A program made the translations under genes and the position numbers. A stretch of DNA of 64,000 nt from CAVPWP01 sp050789285 (GTDB lineage: Bacteria; Pseudomonadota; Alphaproteobacteria; Rhodobacterales; Rhodobacteraceae), in assembly GCF_050789285.1 (NCBI RefSeq), contig NZ_JBOUVX010000002.1:1116001-1180000 (forward strand). The letters run 5' to 3'. Positions 9,114 through 17,166 of this stretch are shown here, piece after piece; position 1 is the stretch's first letter, and each line of letters starts with the position of its first letter. The notes beneath the pieces are model-generated. The model was not told the origin of the DNA. It searched no databases and saw only the letters and a program-made list of their open reading frames with translations.

Positions 9114-9986
9114 ATGACGACCTATTCCGCGCTGACCACCGTTCCGGGCCGCGACCGTGCCGAGGCCCTTGCCGAGGCCTTCGAACGGCTTGACCCCGAG
9201 CCCGTGGGCGTGGGCTGCTTCGAGGTCGAGGACGGCTCGGGCCTGTGGGAAGTCGGCGGCTACTTCACCGAGGCGCCTGACGCGATCGCTCTGTCGCTGC
9301 TCGAGCTTGCCTTCGCAACCGCCCCCATCGTCGTGTCCGAAGTGCCCGACGTCGACTGGGTCGCCAAGGTCCGCCGCGACCTCGCCCCGGTCGAGGCGGG
9401 GCGCTACTTCGTCTACGGCAGTCACGATGCCGACAAGGTGCCGGCCGGCCGCGTCGCGCTTCTGATCGAGGCGGCGATGGCCTTCGGCACCGGGCATCAC
9501 GGAACCACGCTTGGCTGCCTGCGCGCCCTTGACCGGCTTGCGGACGACGGCATCGTTCCGACCGCCGTGGCCGATATCGGCTGCGGCACGGCGGTGCTGG
9601 CCATGGCCGCGGCGCGCACCTGGGACGCCCCCGTGATCGCATCGGATATCGATCCCGTCGCGGTCGAGGTCGCCCGCGCGAACGTGATCGCGAATGGGCT
9701 TGCCGGACGGGTCGACTGCGTCGTGGCGGGCGGGTTCGACCATCCCGACCTCGCGGCTCGCGCGCCCTTCGACCTTGTCTTCGCAAACATCCTCAAGGGG
9801 CCGTTGATTGAACTTGCCCCCGCGATGGCGCGACACATCCCCGAGGGGGGATTCGCGATCCTCAGCGGAATCCTCAATCCTCAGGCCGACGAGGTCGCCG
9901 AGGTTTATTCCCGCGCCGGCTTCAATCCCGTCCACCGGGATGAGATTGTTGACTGGACGACGCTAACGCTTCGCAGAAGTGTTTGA
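9114..9986 (+). CDS. prmA: Ribosomal protein L11 methyltransferase PrmA
   Basis: PrmA trimethylates ribosomal protein L11 using SAM. The 290-residue protein has an N-terminal substrate-binding domain (about 1-100) and a Rossmann methyltransferase domain. That domain has the glycine-rich motif DIGCGTAVLAMAA near residue 158, the ribose-binding acid region IASDIDP, and the ANILKGPL motif (the N-x4-P-type catalytic loop of this family). The GTGHHGTT stretch before motif I is also typical. It follows msrA in the same direction. Confidence 0.93.
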   Translation: MTTYSALTTVPGRDRAEALAEAFERLDPEPVGVGCFEVEDGSGLWEVGGYFTEAPDAIALSLLELAFATAPIVVSEVPDVDWVAKVRRDLAPVEAGRYFVYGSHDADKVPAGRVALLIEAAMAFGTGHHGTTLGCLRALDRLADDGIVPTAVADIGCGTAVLAMAAARTWDAPVIASDIDPVAVEVARANVIANGLAGRVDCVVAGGFDHPDLAARAPFDLVFANILKGPLIELAPAMARHIPEGGFAILSGILNPQADEVAEVYSRAGFNPVHRDEIVDWTTLTLRRSV

Positions 9987-10090
9987 AATCTGAGGGAATA
10001 TCGGCGCTCGCAAGGCGGACGCCACATTCTTGCCACAATCGCCCCCCATCGTTGCCCTCTGTGTGGTTGGTATTTCTATCGGGGACGATC

Positions 10091-10438
10091 ATGGGTGATC
10101 CGCATATCCAGAGTTTCGACGAGCGCTTGCAGAAGATCGACAAGCGTCATCGCCAACTGGCCCGTGGTTACGTGATGAGTGTGAACCACGACGGCCTCGT
10201 CATTGCCGAGCCCAAGCCCCAGCGCCGGAGCTTTCCGTGGCGCGGGACGCTTCTGATCCTGCTCGGGCTGATGATCTTCAAGGGATTTCTCCATTTCCAG
10301 ATCGGCACCACCGCCTATGACGAGCGGGTGGCGCGCCTGTCGGAAGGCACCGTGATCGAGAAGGTTGGCGCTTACGCGATGACCGCCGATCCGGTGACGG
10401 TCTGGATTTCCGCTCAATTCGCTTCCCTCGCTCCGTAA
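10091..10438 (+). CDS. Small single-pass membrane protein of unknown function
   Basis: I do not recognise a named family. The protein has 115 residues. Residues 1-50 are charged and cytoplasmic-looking, with the basic stretch QKIDKRHRQLARGY. One hydrophobic helix follows (about 54-72, LLILLGLMIFKGFL), then a short C-terminal tail of about 45 residues. The ATG at 10091 is chosen over an upstream in-frame start because the codons before it are less GC-rich at third positions and the protein start is natural. It ends before a strong hairpin, so it is probably an independent gene or the end of the msrA-prmA unit. Confidence 0.7.
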   Translation: MGDPHIQSFDERLQKIDKRHRQLARGYVMSVNHDGLVIAEPKPQRRSFPWRGTLLILLGLMIFKGFLHFQIGTTAYDERVARLSEGTVIEKVGAYAMTADPVTVWISAQFASLAP

Positions 10439-10490
10439 GGTCCGGCGGGCGCGTTTCGTCCTGACGCGCCGCGGCACGAGCACTCGAGAA

Positions 10491-10516
10491 ACGGCCGCAC
10501 CTTCGGGTGCGGCCGT
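10491..10516 (+). terminator. Strong UUCG-loop hairpin terminator
   Basis: A perfect 11-bp stem, ACGGCCGCACC with GGTGCGGCCGT, is capped by a TTCG tetraloop. It is followed by TGATCATTTC, so the T tract is weak. It separates the small membrane protein gene from the ruvCAB unit. Confidence 0.75.
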
Positions 10517-10535
10517 TGATCATTTCGCAAGGCCA

Positions 10536-10564
10536 TTGGCAGGTGTTCCCGTTTCGTGCTAACC
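10536..10564 (+). promoter_or_regulatory. ruvC promoter with degenerate LexA-like box
   Basis: TTGGCA and CTAACC are 17 bases apart, about 30 bases before the ruvC start. Inside the spacer and touching the -10 lies GTTC-N7-GTGC (10545-10559), one base off the GTTC-N7-GTTC box known for alphaproteobacterial LexA. Binding is not shown. Confidence 0.4.
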
Positions 10565-10595
10565 CTCCCTCAACGAGAACACGAGCAGGTGAACG

Positions 10596-11102
10596 ATGCG
10601 CGTCTTGGGGATCGACCCCGGTCTGCAGGCCCTTGGCTGGGGCGTGATCGACGTCGACGGCCCGCGCCTGCGCCACGTCGCCAACGGCATCTGCCGCGGC
10701 GGGACAGGCGATCTGGCAGACCGGCTTCTGGCGCTGTTCGACGAACTCTCTGCCATCGTCGCGCGGTTCGTGCCCGATTGCGCCGCGGTCGAGGCGACCT
10801 TCGTGAACAAGAACGGCGCCGCCACGCTGAAGCTTGGCCAGGCGCGCGGCGTGGCGCTTCTGGTTCCCGCGCGAGCGGGGCTGCGGGTCGGCGAGTATGC
10901 GCCGAACGCCGTCAAGAAGGCGGTCGTGGGCGTCGGACACGCCGACAAGCGCCAGGTCGACCACATGGTGCGGATGCAGCTTCCGGGGGTCGAGATCGCC
11001 GGCCCCGACGCGGCCGACGCGCTGGCCGTGGCGATCTGCCACGCGCACCACGGCGCTACGGCCGCGCGGCTTGCGCAGGCCGTCGCCGGGTCACGCCCGT
11101 GA
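10596..11102 (+). CDS. ruvC: Crossover junction endodeoxyribonuclease RuvC
   Basis: RuvC resolves Holliday junctions by symmetric nicking. The 168-residue protein has the RNase H-like fold with all four catalytic acids at the standard places: Asp7 in GIDPG, Glu66 in AAVEATFVNKN, and Asp138 and Asp141 in GPDAADALAVA. Length is normal. Its stop overlaps the GTG start of ruvA (GTGA), so translation is probably coupled. It heads the ruvC-ruvA-ruvB operon behind a terminator and a promoter with a LexA-like box, consistent with SOS control. Confidence 0.96.
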   Translation: MRVLGIDPGLQALGWGVIDVDGPRLRHVANGICRGGTGDLADRLLALFDELSAIVARFVPDCAAVEATFVNKNGAATLKLGQARGVALLVPARAGLRVGEYAPNAVKKAVVGVGHADKRQVDHMVRMQLPGVEIAGPDAADALAVAICHAHHGATAARLAQAVAGSRP

Positions 11103-11773
11103 TCGGGCGGCTTGCAGGGCGGCTCGCGCATCGCGGCGCCGACCACGTGCTGATCGACGTGGGCGGGGTGGGCTATATCGTCCATGTCTCGGACCGCACG
11201 ATGGCCGCCCTTCCGCCCGTGGGCGAAGCCACAGCGCTGTTCACCGAACTTCTGGTCCGCGAGGACCTCTTGCAGCTTTTCGGTTTTCTGACCTTGGCCG
11301 AAAAGGAATGGCATCGGCTTCTGATGACGGTCCAGGGCGTCGGCGCGAAGGCGTCGATGGCCATTCTTGGCACGCTGGGGGCCGACGGCGTCAGTCGCGC
11401 GATCGCGCTGGGCGACTGGACGGCGGTCAAGGCCGCGCCCGGCGTCGGGCCGAAGATCGCCCAACGGGTCGTGATCGAACTGAAGGACAAGGCCCCTGCG
11501 GTGATGGCGCTTGCGGGCGCCCCCCTTCAGGCTGCGCTTGCGCCCGGGGGCGACGTGATCGATCCGGCGCCCGCGGCCCGGGCCACGCCTGCTTCACCCC
11601 TCCGCCCGGCCGCGTCCTCGGCCCAGGCCGATGCGCTGTCGGCGCTGGCGAACCTTGGCTACGTCCCGGGCGAAGCGGCGGCAGCGGTGGCTGCGGCTGC
11701 GGGCGACCTGCCCGGCGCCACGCCCGAGGCGCTGATCCGCGCGGCCCTGCGCCTTCTGGCGCCGAAGGGATAG
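11099..11773 (+). CDS. ruvA: Holliday junction branch migration protein RuvA
   Basis: RuvA binds four-way junctions and loads RuvB. The 224-residue protein starts at a GTG that overlaps the ruvC stop and begins VIGRLAGRL, the usual RuvA N-terminus. It has the OB-fold domain (1-65) and two helix-hairpin-helix motifs (VQGVGAKASMAIL and APGVGPKIAQRV). An Ala/Pro-rich linker (about 145-185) leads to the C-terminal RuvB-contact domain with LSALANLGYVPGEA. The start is fixed by this family N-terminus, not by the longer open frame. Confidence 0.95.
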   Translation: MIGRLAGRLAHRGADHVLIDVGGVGYIVHVSDRTMAALPPVGEATALFTELLVREDLLQLFGFLTLAEKEWHRLLMTVQGVGAKASMAILGTLGADGVSRAIALGDWTAVKAAPGVGPKIAQRVVIELKDKAPAVMALAGAPLQAALAPGGDVIDPAPAARATPASPLRPAASSAQADALSALANLGYVPGEAAAAVAAAAGDLPGATPEALIRAALRLLAPKG

Positions 11774-11777
11774 GGCG

Positions 11778-12800
11778 ATGAGCGGCCCCGATCCCGTCCT
11801 GCGCCCCGACCCGCGCCCCGAGGATGCCGATGTGGCGCTGCGCCCGCAGACGCTGGACGCCTTCATCGGGCAGGCCGAGGCGCGGGCGAACCTGCGGGTC
11901 TTCATCGAAAGCGCGCGCCGGCGGGGCAAGGCGATGGACCATGCGCTGTTTCACGGGCCGCCCGGGTTGGGCAAGACCACGCTTGCCCAGATCATGGCGC
12001 GCGAACTGGGCGTGAACTTCCGCATGACCTCGGGCCCGGTGCTGGCGAAGGCGGGCGACCTGGCCGCGATCCTGACGAACCTCGAGGCGCGGGATGTCCT
12101 CTTCATCGACGAGATCCACCGTCTGAACCCGGTCGTCGAAGAGGTGCTCTATCCCGCGCTCGAGGATTACGAGCTCGATCTCGTGATCGGCGAGGGGCCG
12201 GCGGCGCGGACCGTAAGGATCGAGTTGCAGCCCTTCACGCTGGTGGGCGCCACGACGCGGCTGGGGCTTCTGACGACACCCCTGCGCGACCGTTTCGGCA
12301 TCCCGGTACGCCTGCAGTATTACACCGAGGACGAGCTGGACGAGATCGTTCGCCGCGGCGCGCGGCTGATGGGCATCGAGGTCGAGCCCGAGGGCGCGCG
12401 CGAGATCGCGCGGCGGTCGCGGGGGACGCCCCGGATCGCCGGGCGGCTGCTGCGGCGGGTGGTGGACTTCGCCCTGGTCGAAGGCGACGGGCGGCTTGAT
12501 CGGGCGATCGCCGACCGGGCGCTGACCCGGCTTGGCGTCGACCATCTTGGCCTCGACGGGGCCGACCGCCGGTACCTGACCCTGATCGCCGAGAACTATG
12601 CTGGCGGCCCCGTAGGCGTCGAAACGCTGGCCGCCGCCCTGTCCGAGGCGCGCGATGCCCTGGAAGAGGTGATTGAACCCTTCCTGCTTCAGCAGGGCCT
12701 GATCCAGCGGACGCCGCGCGGCCGGATGCTGGCGGGCAGGGCCTGGACACACCTGGGGCTCGAGCCGCCCCGGGTGGTGGGGCAGGCGGACCTTTTTTGA
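11778..12800 (+). CDS. ruvB: Holliday junction branch migration ATPase RuvB
   Basis: RuvB is the hexameric AAA+ motor that drives branch migration with RuvA. The 340-residue protein has Walker A GPPGLGKT (residues 60-67), Walker B VLFIDEIHRL, sensor 1 GATTRLGLL, the arginine-finger region TPLRDRFGI and a C-terminal winged helix (LLQQGLIQRTPRGR). It starts 4 bases after ruvA and ends the operon just before a convergent gene. Confidence 0.97.
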   Translation: MSGPDPVLRPDPRPEDADVALRPQTLDAFIGQAEARANLRVFIESARRRGKAMDHALFHGPPGLGKTTLAQIMARELGVNFRMTSGPVLAKAGDLAAILTNLEARDVLFIDEIHRLNPVVEEVLYPALEDYELDLVIGEGPAARTVRIELQPFTLVGATTRLGLLTTPLRDRFGIPVRLQYYTEDELDEIVRRGARLMGIEVEPEGAREIARRSRGTPRIAGRLLRRVVDFALVEGDGRLDRAIADRALTRLGVDHLGLDGADRRYLTLIAENYAGGPVGVETLAAALSEARDALEEVIEPFLLQQGLIQRTPRGRMLAGRAWTHLGLEPPRVVGQADLF

Positions 12801-12849
12801 GCCGCTCCGGCAGGGAGGCCGGCGCGGGGCAGGGGTTCCGGGGACATAC

Positions 12850-12872
12850 GGCGCCGGCCCCGGGCCGGCGCC
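12850..12872. terminator. GC palindrome between convergent ruvB and DUF1254 gene
   Basis: An 11-bp perfect inverted repeat, GGCGCCGGCCC and GGGCCGGCGCC, has a single central C. It lies between two convergent genes, 50 bases after ruvB and 17 bases after the other stop. It could end transcripts from both sides, although there is no T tract. Confidence 0.45.
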
Positions 12873-12888
12873 GCGTGCGGTCGGGCCT

Positions 12889-14319
12889 TCAGGCCTTGAC
12901 CACGCCGGGAATGGTCCACGAGCCGTCGATGATCGAGGGCTTGTTCTCGTCCGGCCAGTACAGGCGCAACATCAGGTGGAACTTGCCCGTCGGCGCGGGC
13001 AGCCAGTTGGCCTCCTTGTCCGGGCCCGGCGACGTGTTCTGGATATGGATCACCAGCGATCCGTCCGTCTCGTAGGTCGGGTTCGTGCGAAGACTCATCG
13101 AGTAGCGGTTGATCGGGTTGGCGACGAAGAACATCTGCTCGTCGTACATGGTCAGCGACCAGAAGCCCTTTACCGGCGGCAATTGCCCTTTCGCGAAGGT
13201 CAGGGTGTAGTTCTTCGCCCCGTCGTAGCTTTCCAGAAGACTGGGCTTCAGCGAGGTGGGGTAGATCGCGTCCTGCGCCTTGTTCGCGCCAAGGCCGATC
13301 GCCGTGACAAGGGCCCGCTGGATGTAGTTCGTGCCGTAGTTGCCCGCCACCGTCGTGAAGGCCCAGCCGTTCTCGCGCTTCATGTCGCCGTCGCGGCTGA
13401 TGAAGTGCAGCATGATCTTCTTGTAGCCGAACTCGGGCATGAGCTTGTCCCAGACCGCGCTGATCCGGCTTGCGTCGAGGTCCTTGCCAGGTTCAAGGCC
13501 GATGGCCGCAAAGCGTGCGACTTCGGGCGCGTCGGCCGCCGTCGGCGGGTTGCGCTTCATCAGGTCGGCCAGAACCGTGAAGAACTCGGTCGAGGTCAGG
13601 GCGTTCACCTGGTCGCGGGTGGGGGTCTTCATGTCGACCGAGGGATCGACCGTGCCCGCGGGCGGCGTGAAGTCGCTGCCCCAGGTGCTGAGCGGCTGCA
13701 GCTTGAAGGCGTCCTGAAGCGCGTGGACCGCGGCGTAGTCCTCTTTCGTTCCGGTGCAGTAGATCCGGCCCAGCAGCCAGACGATGCTTGTCGGCGACTT
13801 GACCTGGGTCATGCCGTCGGGAACGGTGCCGCTCCACCCCGGGCCGGTGATGAGGAAGGTCTTGGCCCCGCCCCCGGTCGTGCGGCTGCCGGGCACGGCG
13901 AAGACCTCGGTCCAGCCATCGAGCATCGGCAGCAGGAAGTAGCGGTCGCCCATGTCGGGCTGGTGGAGGACCCAGGGTTCGTCGCCGACGTCGAGCCAGG
14001 CCGTGGTGTAAAGCGTGTCGGCGTTCGGTGCGGTCACGTCGCGGTACGTCGCGTCGGGATAGCTTCGGACCTTGAGGAGCGTTCCCATCGGCGCGCGCGT
14101 TTCCTCGGCGGCGGCGACGTTCGTCATGATGCGACGGGTGTATTCCATCGTCACCAGTGAATAGCCGAAGACATAGGCGTCGACGGCGACGCCGAAGTCC
14201 TCGGTTCCGGCAAGCATGTCGGTGAATGAACCTTCGAAGGCAGCCGCAGAGCGGGCCAGGGCCGATGCCGCCAGAAGGCTGGCGCCCGCAAGCAGGGCAG
14301 AGCGTCGCGTAATCGTCAT
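12889..14319 (-). CDS. DUF1254/DUF1214 domain protein with Tat signal peptide
   Basis: This 476-residue protein has a twin-arginine signal (ITRRSALLAGASLLAASA, residues 3-20; cleavage after about AAA at 25-28), so it should be exported folded to the periplasm. The mature part fits DUF1254 (about 60-190: YTRRIMTN, APNADTLYTTAWLDV) followed by DUF1214 (about 340-465: RDGDMKRENGWAF, FWSLTMYDEQMFFV). Proteins of this class are widespread and of unknown function. It is divergent from an AraC-type regulator with 80 bases between starts, which suggests control by that regulator. A clear ribosome binding site (AAGGGA) precedes the ATG. Confidence 0.85.
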   Translation of the reverse strand: MTITRRSALLAGASLLAASALARSAAAFEGSFTDMLAGTEDFGVAVDAYVFGYSLVTMEYTRRIMTNVAAAEETRAPMGTLLKVRSYPDATYRDVTAPNADTLYTTAWLDVGDEPWVLHQPDMGDRYFLLPMLDGWTEVFAVPGSRTTGGGAKTFLITGPGWSGTVPDGMTQVKSPTSIVWLLGRIYCTGTKEDYAAVHALQDAFKLQPLSTWGSDFTPPAGTVDPSVDMKTPTRDQVNALTSTEFFTVLADLMKRNPPTAADAPEVARFAAIGLEPGKDLDASRISAVWDKLMPEFGYKKIMLHFISRDGDMKRENGWAFTTVAGNYGTNYIQRALVTAIGLGANKAQDAIYPTSLKPSLLESYDGAKNYTLTFAKGQLPPVKGFWSLTMYDEQMFFVANPINRYSMSLRTNPTYETDGSLVIHIQNTSPGPDKEANWLPAPTGKFHLMLRLYWPDENKPSIIDGSWTIPGVVKA

Positions 14320-14399
14320 GGGTCAATCCCTTGAGTGTGATTGGGGGCTTCATCATACTCGGTCCCAAGGTCTGCGCTTTGGTTTCGGGGACAATCTGC

Positions 14400-15413
14400 A
14401 TGGACATCCAGCGGCACGACATCGCGATCCAGCGGGTCGGCACCGGGGCGGAGTTGCCGCGCCTGCTGGAGGAACTGGGCGTGCCGACCGAAGCGGTCTT
14501 CGACGGTTCGGGCATCGATCCCGCAAGCCTGCAACCCGACACGCGCGTGCCATTCGCGGCGCTCATCGACCTGATCGAGCGCGCGGCAACCTTGTCGGGA
14601 TTTCCTGACTTCGGGCTTCGCCTTGGCCTGCGCTTCCGGATGGAGTTGCACGGCCCTGTCGGCGCGCTCATGGCCTCGGCGCCGACGCTGGGCGCGGCGC
14701 TGGAGGACTTCGAAACATGGCAGCGCGGCTACTCCAGCGGAGCCATCACCTTCGTTCATCCCTGGGGCGACGATATCGCGCTTGGCTATGCGCTGTGCGC
14801 CGGGACGCTGACCCCGTCACCCCAATTCTATCATTGCGTGCTTGGCATCGCGGTGCGGATGATCGAGGAACTGACAGGTGGCGCCGTCCGCCCGGTCGAG
14901 GGCCACGTCTCCTGCCGGGCATCGCCCAGCGTCCAACGTCTGCTGAAGTTCCCGGTCCGCAGCAACCAGCCGCGCACCTGCCTTGTCCTGCCGGGGGCGG
15001 CGCGCGCATTCCCCCTGCCGGGCTACCGGCCGGCGGCGCGGGCCGAGTTGTCGTCCCGGATCGCGCAGATGATGCAGCCTTTCGCACCCACCGAGGCAGC
15101 GCGCGTGCGCGCAGCGCTGCGCAAGCGCCTGATGTTCGACCGCGCCCGGATGGCGGAGGTGGCCGATGAGCTTGGCCTGCACCCGCGCACGTTGCGGCGC
15201 CGATTGGCAAATGAGGAAACCACCTTCGAGCATCTGCGCGACGAGGTCCGCTTCGCCCTGGCCTGCGAGTTGCTTGCCCTGACGGACATGGACGTGGGCG
15301 AGATCGCGGCGACGCTGGCCTATGCCTCGCCCGGGGTCTTCTCGGAAGGGTTCCGCCGGGTGCGGGGCACCAGCCCGACCGACTGGCGACGGCAGCGCTC
15401 CGCCCCGGCCTGA
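14400..15413 (+). CDS. AraC-family transcriptional regulator with arabinose-binding-like N-terminus
   Basis: This 337-residue regulator has an N-terminal ligand domain of the Arabinose_bd class (about 20-200) and a C-terminal AraC-type double helix-turn-helix (about 235-330). The second half contains MDVGEIAATLAYASPGVFSEGFRRVRGTSP, which I split here as the DVGEIAATLAY helix region and the FSEGFRRVRG signature. The ATG at 14400 is preferred over an in-frame codon 69 bases upstream because a GGGGAC ribosome binding site lies 8 bases before it. It faces the DUF1254 gene across 80 bases, so that gene is the likely target. The inducer is unknown. Confidence 0.88.
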   Translation: MDIQRHDIAIQRVGTGAELPRLLEELGVPTEAVFDGSGIDPASLQPDTRVPFAALIDLIERAATLSGFPDFGLRLGLRFRMELHGPVGALMASAPTLGAALEDFETWQRGYSSGAITFVHPWGDDIALGYALCAGTLTPSPQFYHCVLGIAVRMIEELTGGAVRPVEGHVSCRASPSVQRLLKFPVRSNQPRTCLVLPGAARAFPLPGYRPAARAELSSRIAQMMQPFAPTEAARVRAALRKRLMFDRARMAEVADELGLHPRTLRRRLANEETTFEHLRDEVRFALACELLALTDMDVGEIAATLAYASPGVFSEGFRRVRGTSPTDWRRQRSAPA

Positions 15414-15514
15414 GGACGTCCCCTGCACGAGGGCCACCCCTGGCCGATGCCGTCTGCCAAATTCCTGCCAGATTGAAGGATTACCCCGTCCGGGTGGACA
15501 ATCGAGTGGCGGAC

Positions 15515-16231
15515 ATGGGCGGACGGGTCGCGGTTCTGGTCGATGGAGACAACATCGGCGCACAGCATTCCGGGACGATCCTCGGGATCGGCAGGCGGCA
15601 GGGTCAGGTCGATGTGGCGCGGGTCTATGGCGATGCGTCCAAGGCGGCGGGCTGGCACGCGGCGGCAGGCTTTCGCTTCGTCCACGCGGGCACGGGAAAG
15701 AACGCGACCGACATGCTGCTTGCCATCGAGGCGATGGAGCTGGCGCTGGGTGGCGGCGTCTCGTCGTTCGTGGTCGCAAGCTCGGACGCCGATTTCAGCC
15801 ACCTCGCGCATCGTCTGCGCGAACGTGGCCTGACGGTTGTGGGGACGGGCGAGGCCAAGACCACACTGCTTTACCGCGCCGCCTGTTCGCGGTTCGAACT
15901 TCTGGGGGGCGCGACGACCTGTGCGGTCAAGTCGCCTGAAGATGTTTCTGCCGCGGGGTCTCCCGCCGAGAAGGTGACGACGGTTGGCCCCTCTGCCCTC
16001 GATAGAGAAATCAAGGCGATCATCGCCACCCATAGCACCAAGGGCCAGGGCATGCGGATCGCCGAACTTGCGCCGCAAATGCATAGCAAGCATGGCGTGA
16101 TGATTAGTACTTTGCCCGAGCGCACATGGCGCGCATACTTCCAAGCCCGCACGGCCCTCTACGATCTCGATCCGCGGGGACCCGAAGCCAAGGTGCGCTT
16201 CAAGCCGCAGGGCTTCGCCACTCCCAACTGA
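15515..16231 (+). CDS. NYN domain protein with C-terminal OST-HTH (LOTUS) domain
   Basis: This 238-residue protein has an N-terminal NYN (LabA/DUF88) PIN-like nuclease domain with the acidic residues expected for metal binding. These lie in VLVDGDNIG (about residue 8), GKNATDMLLAIEAM and VASSDADFSHLA. A linker of about 50 residues leads to an OST-HTH/LOTUS-like domain (about 165-225: GMRIAELAPQM, TWRAYFQARTALY), which in other proteins binds RNA. It therefore looks like an RNA-targeting nuclease. The ATG at 15515 begins the conserved part; an in-frame TTG at 15473 would add 14 residues. It stands alone between the AraC regulator and the SMR gene. Confidence 0.85.
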   Translation: MGGRVAVLVDGDNIGAQHSGTILGIGRRQGQVDVARVYGDASKAAGWHAAAGFRFVHAGTGKNATDMLLAIEAMELALGGGVSSFVVASSDADFSHLAHRLRERGLTVVGTGEAKTTLLYRAACSRFELLGGATTCAVKSPEDVSAAGSPAEKVTTVGPSALDREIKAIIATHSTKGQGMRIAELAPQMHSKHGVMISTLPERTWRAYFQARTALYDLDPRGPEAKVRFKPQGFATPN

Positions 16232-16332
16232 CCACGCCAGGCCCAAAGACCGCTTGACCAAGGCCGCCCGCCCGGAGATTCAGGGCCAGTTGCCGGAACT
16301 TGTCCGGCGCGCCTGAATGCGAGGACACGGCG

Positions 16333-16647
16333 ATGGCGTGGGGATTTCTGCTGGTGGCGGGGCTTCTGGAAGTGGTCTGGGCCTTCTCGATGAAGCAGTC
16401 GCAGGGTTTCACGCAGCCAGGGCCAACGGCGGTGACCGTGGTGGCGATGCTGGCCTCGCTTGGCCTTCTGGCGCTGGCGATGCGCAGCCTGCCCCTGGGC
16501 ACGGCCTACATGGTCTGGACCGGCATCGGCGCCGTGGGGGCCTTCGTCGTCGGCGTCATGGTTCTGGGCGAGGCGCTGACGCTTCAGCGCGTCATCGCCG
16601 CCGCCCTGATCTTGGCCGGCATGGTGACGATGAAGCTTGCGTCGTGA
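16333..16647 (+). CDS. gdx: SMR-family exporter, SugE/Gdx type (guanidinium exporter-like)
   Basis: This 104-residue protein has four hydrophobic helices and works as a dual-topology dimer driven by protons. The essential Glu is Glu13 in LLEVVWAFSMK. The signature near residues 57-72 (GTAYMVWTGIGAVGAF) and the KQSQGFT turn point to the Gdx/SugE branch, which exports guanidinium, and away from the quaternary-ammonium Qac branch. The start at 16333 gives the family N-terminus; an in-frame GTG or ATG upstream seems too long. The stop overlaps the GTG start of ybgC, so it may be the first gene of the Tol-Pal transcript. No guanidine riboswitch is evident upstream. Confidence 0.87.
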   Translation: MAWGFLLVAGLLEVVWAFSMKQSQGFTQPGPTAVTVVAMLASLGLLALAMRSLPLGTAYMVWTGIGAVGAFVVGVMVLGEALTLQRVIAAALILAGMVTMKLAS

Positions 16648-17039
16648 CCGGGGCCGCCGCGCATCGCTTTTCCTGCCGGGTCTATTACGAGGACACCGAC
16701 CTTGCGGGCATCGTCTATTACGCCAACTACCTGCGCTTCATCGAGCGCGCCCGGACCGAGTATGTCCGCGCGCTTGGCATCGACCAGGCGCGGCTCAAGG
16801 CCGAACGCGGGATCGTCTTCGCGGTCCGGCGGATCGAGGCCGACTACCTTGCTCCGGCGCGCTTCGACGACCTTCTGGAGGTCGAGACCGAAGTGGCGGC
16901 CGTGACGCCGGCGCGGATCGTCCTGAGCCAGCGGGTGCTGCGCGGGACGACCCTTCTGTTCGACGCCAGGGTCACGCTCGTCGCGCTGTCGGACGACGGC
17001 CGCCCGGCCCGGCTTCCGGCGGAACTTCGCGCACGCTGA
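16644..17039 (+). CDS. ybgC: Tol-Pal-associated acyl-CoA thioesterase YbgC
   Basis: YbgC is a hotdog-fold acyl-CoA thioesterase encoded at the head of most tol-pal clusters and thought to act in phospholipid metabolism at the inner membrane. The 131-residue protein has the 4HBT signature YYEDTDLAGIVYYANYLRF, with the catalytic Asp in the DTD motif, at about residues 13-31. The GTG start overlaps the stop of the SMR gene by 4 bases. tolQ follows after 127 bases. Confidence 0.93.
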   Translation: MTGAAAHRFSCRVYYEDTDLAGIVYYANYLRFIERARTEYVRALGIDQARLKAERGIVFAVRRIEADYLAPARFDDLLEVETEVAAVTPARIVLSQRVLRGTTLLFDARVTLVALSDDGRPARLPAELRAR

Positions 17040-17076
17040 CCGAAACGTGATCTGACCCGCGCGTGCGCAGGTTCTA

Positions 17077-17106
17077 TTGGCGTTGGCTGAAGGGATCGGG
17101 TATGGT
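17077..17106 (+). promoter_or_regulatory. Possible promoter of tolQ
   Basis: TTGGCG and TATGGT are separated by 18 bases, about 60 bases before the tolQ ATG. This is a pattern match only. It would allow tolQRAB to be transcribed without the SMR gene and ybgC. Confidence 0.3.
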
Positions 17107-17166
17107 CTCGGCCAAACCGAGCCGCACCCGACAAAGACACGCGGCCGCATTGAGCAGAGCAGGCAG

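Noticed and set aside
16232..16332. Possible guanidine riboswitch before the Gdx-like gene
   Set aside because: There is a 6-bp hairpin (GCCGGA-ACTTG-TCCGGC, 16292-16308), but the paired ACGR loops of the mini-ykkC class are absent.
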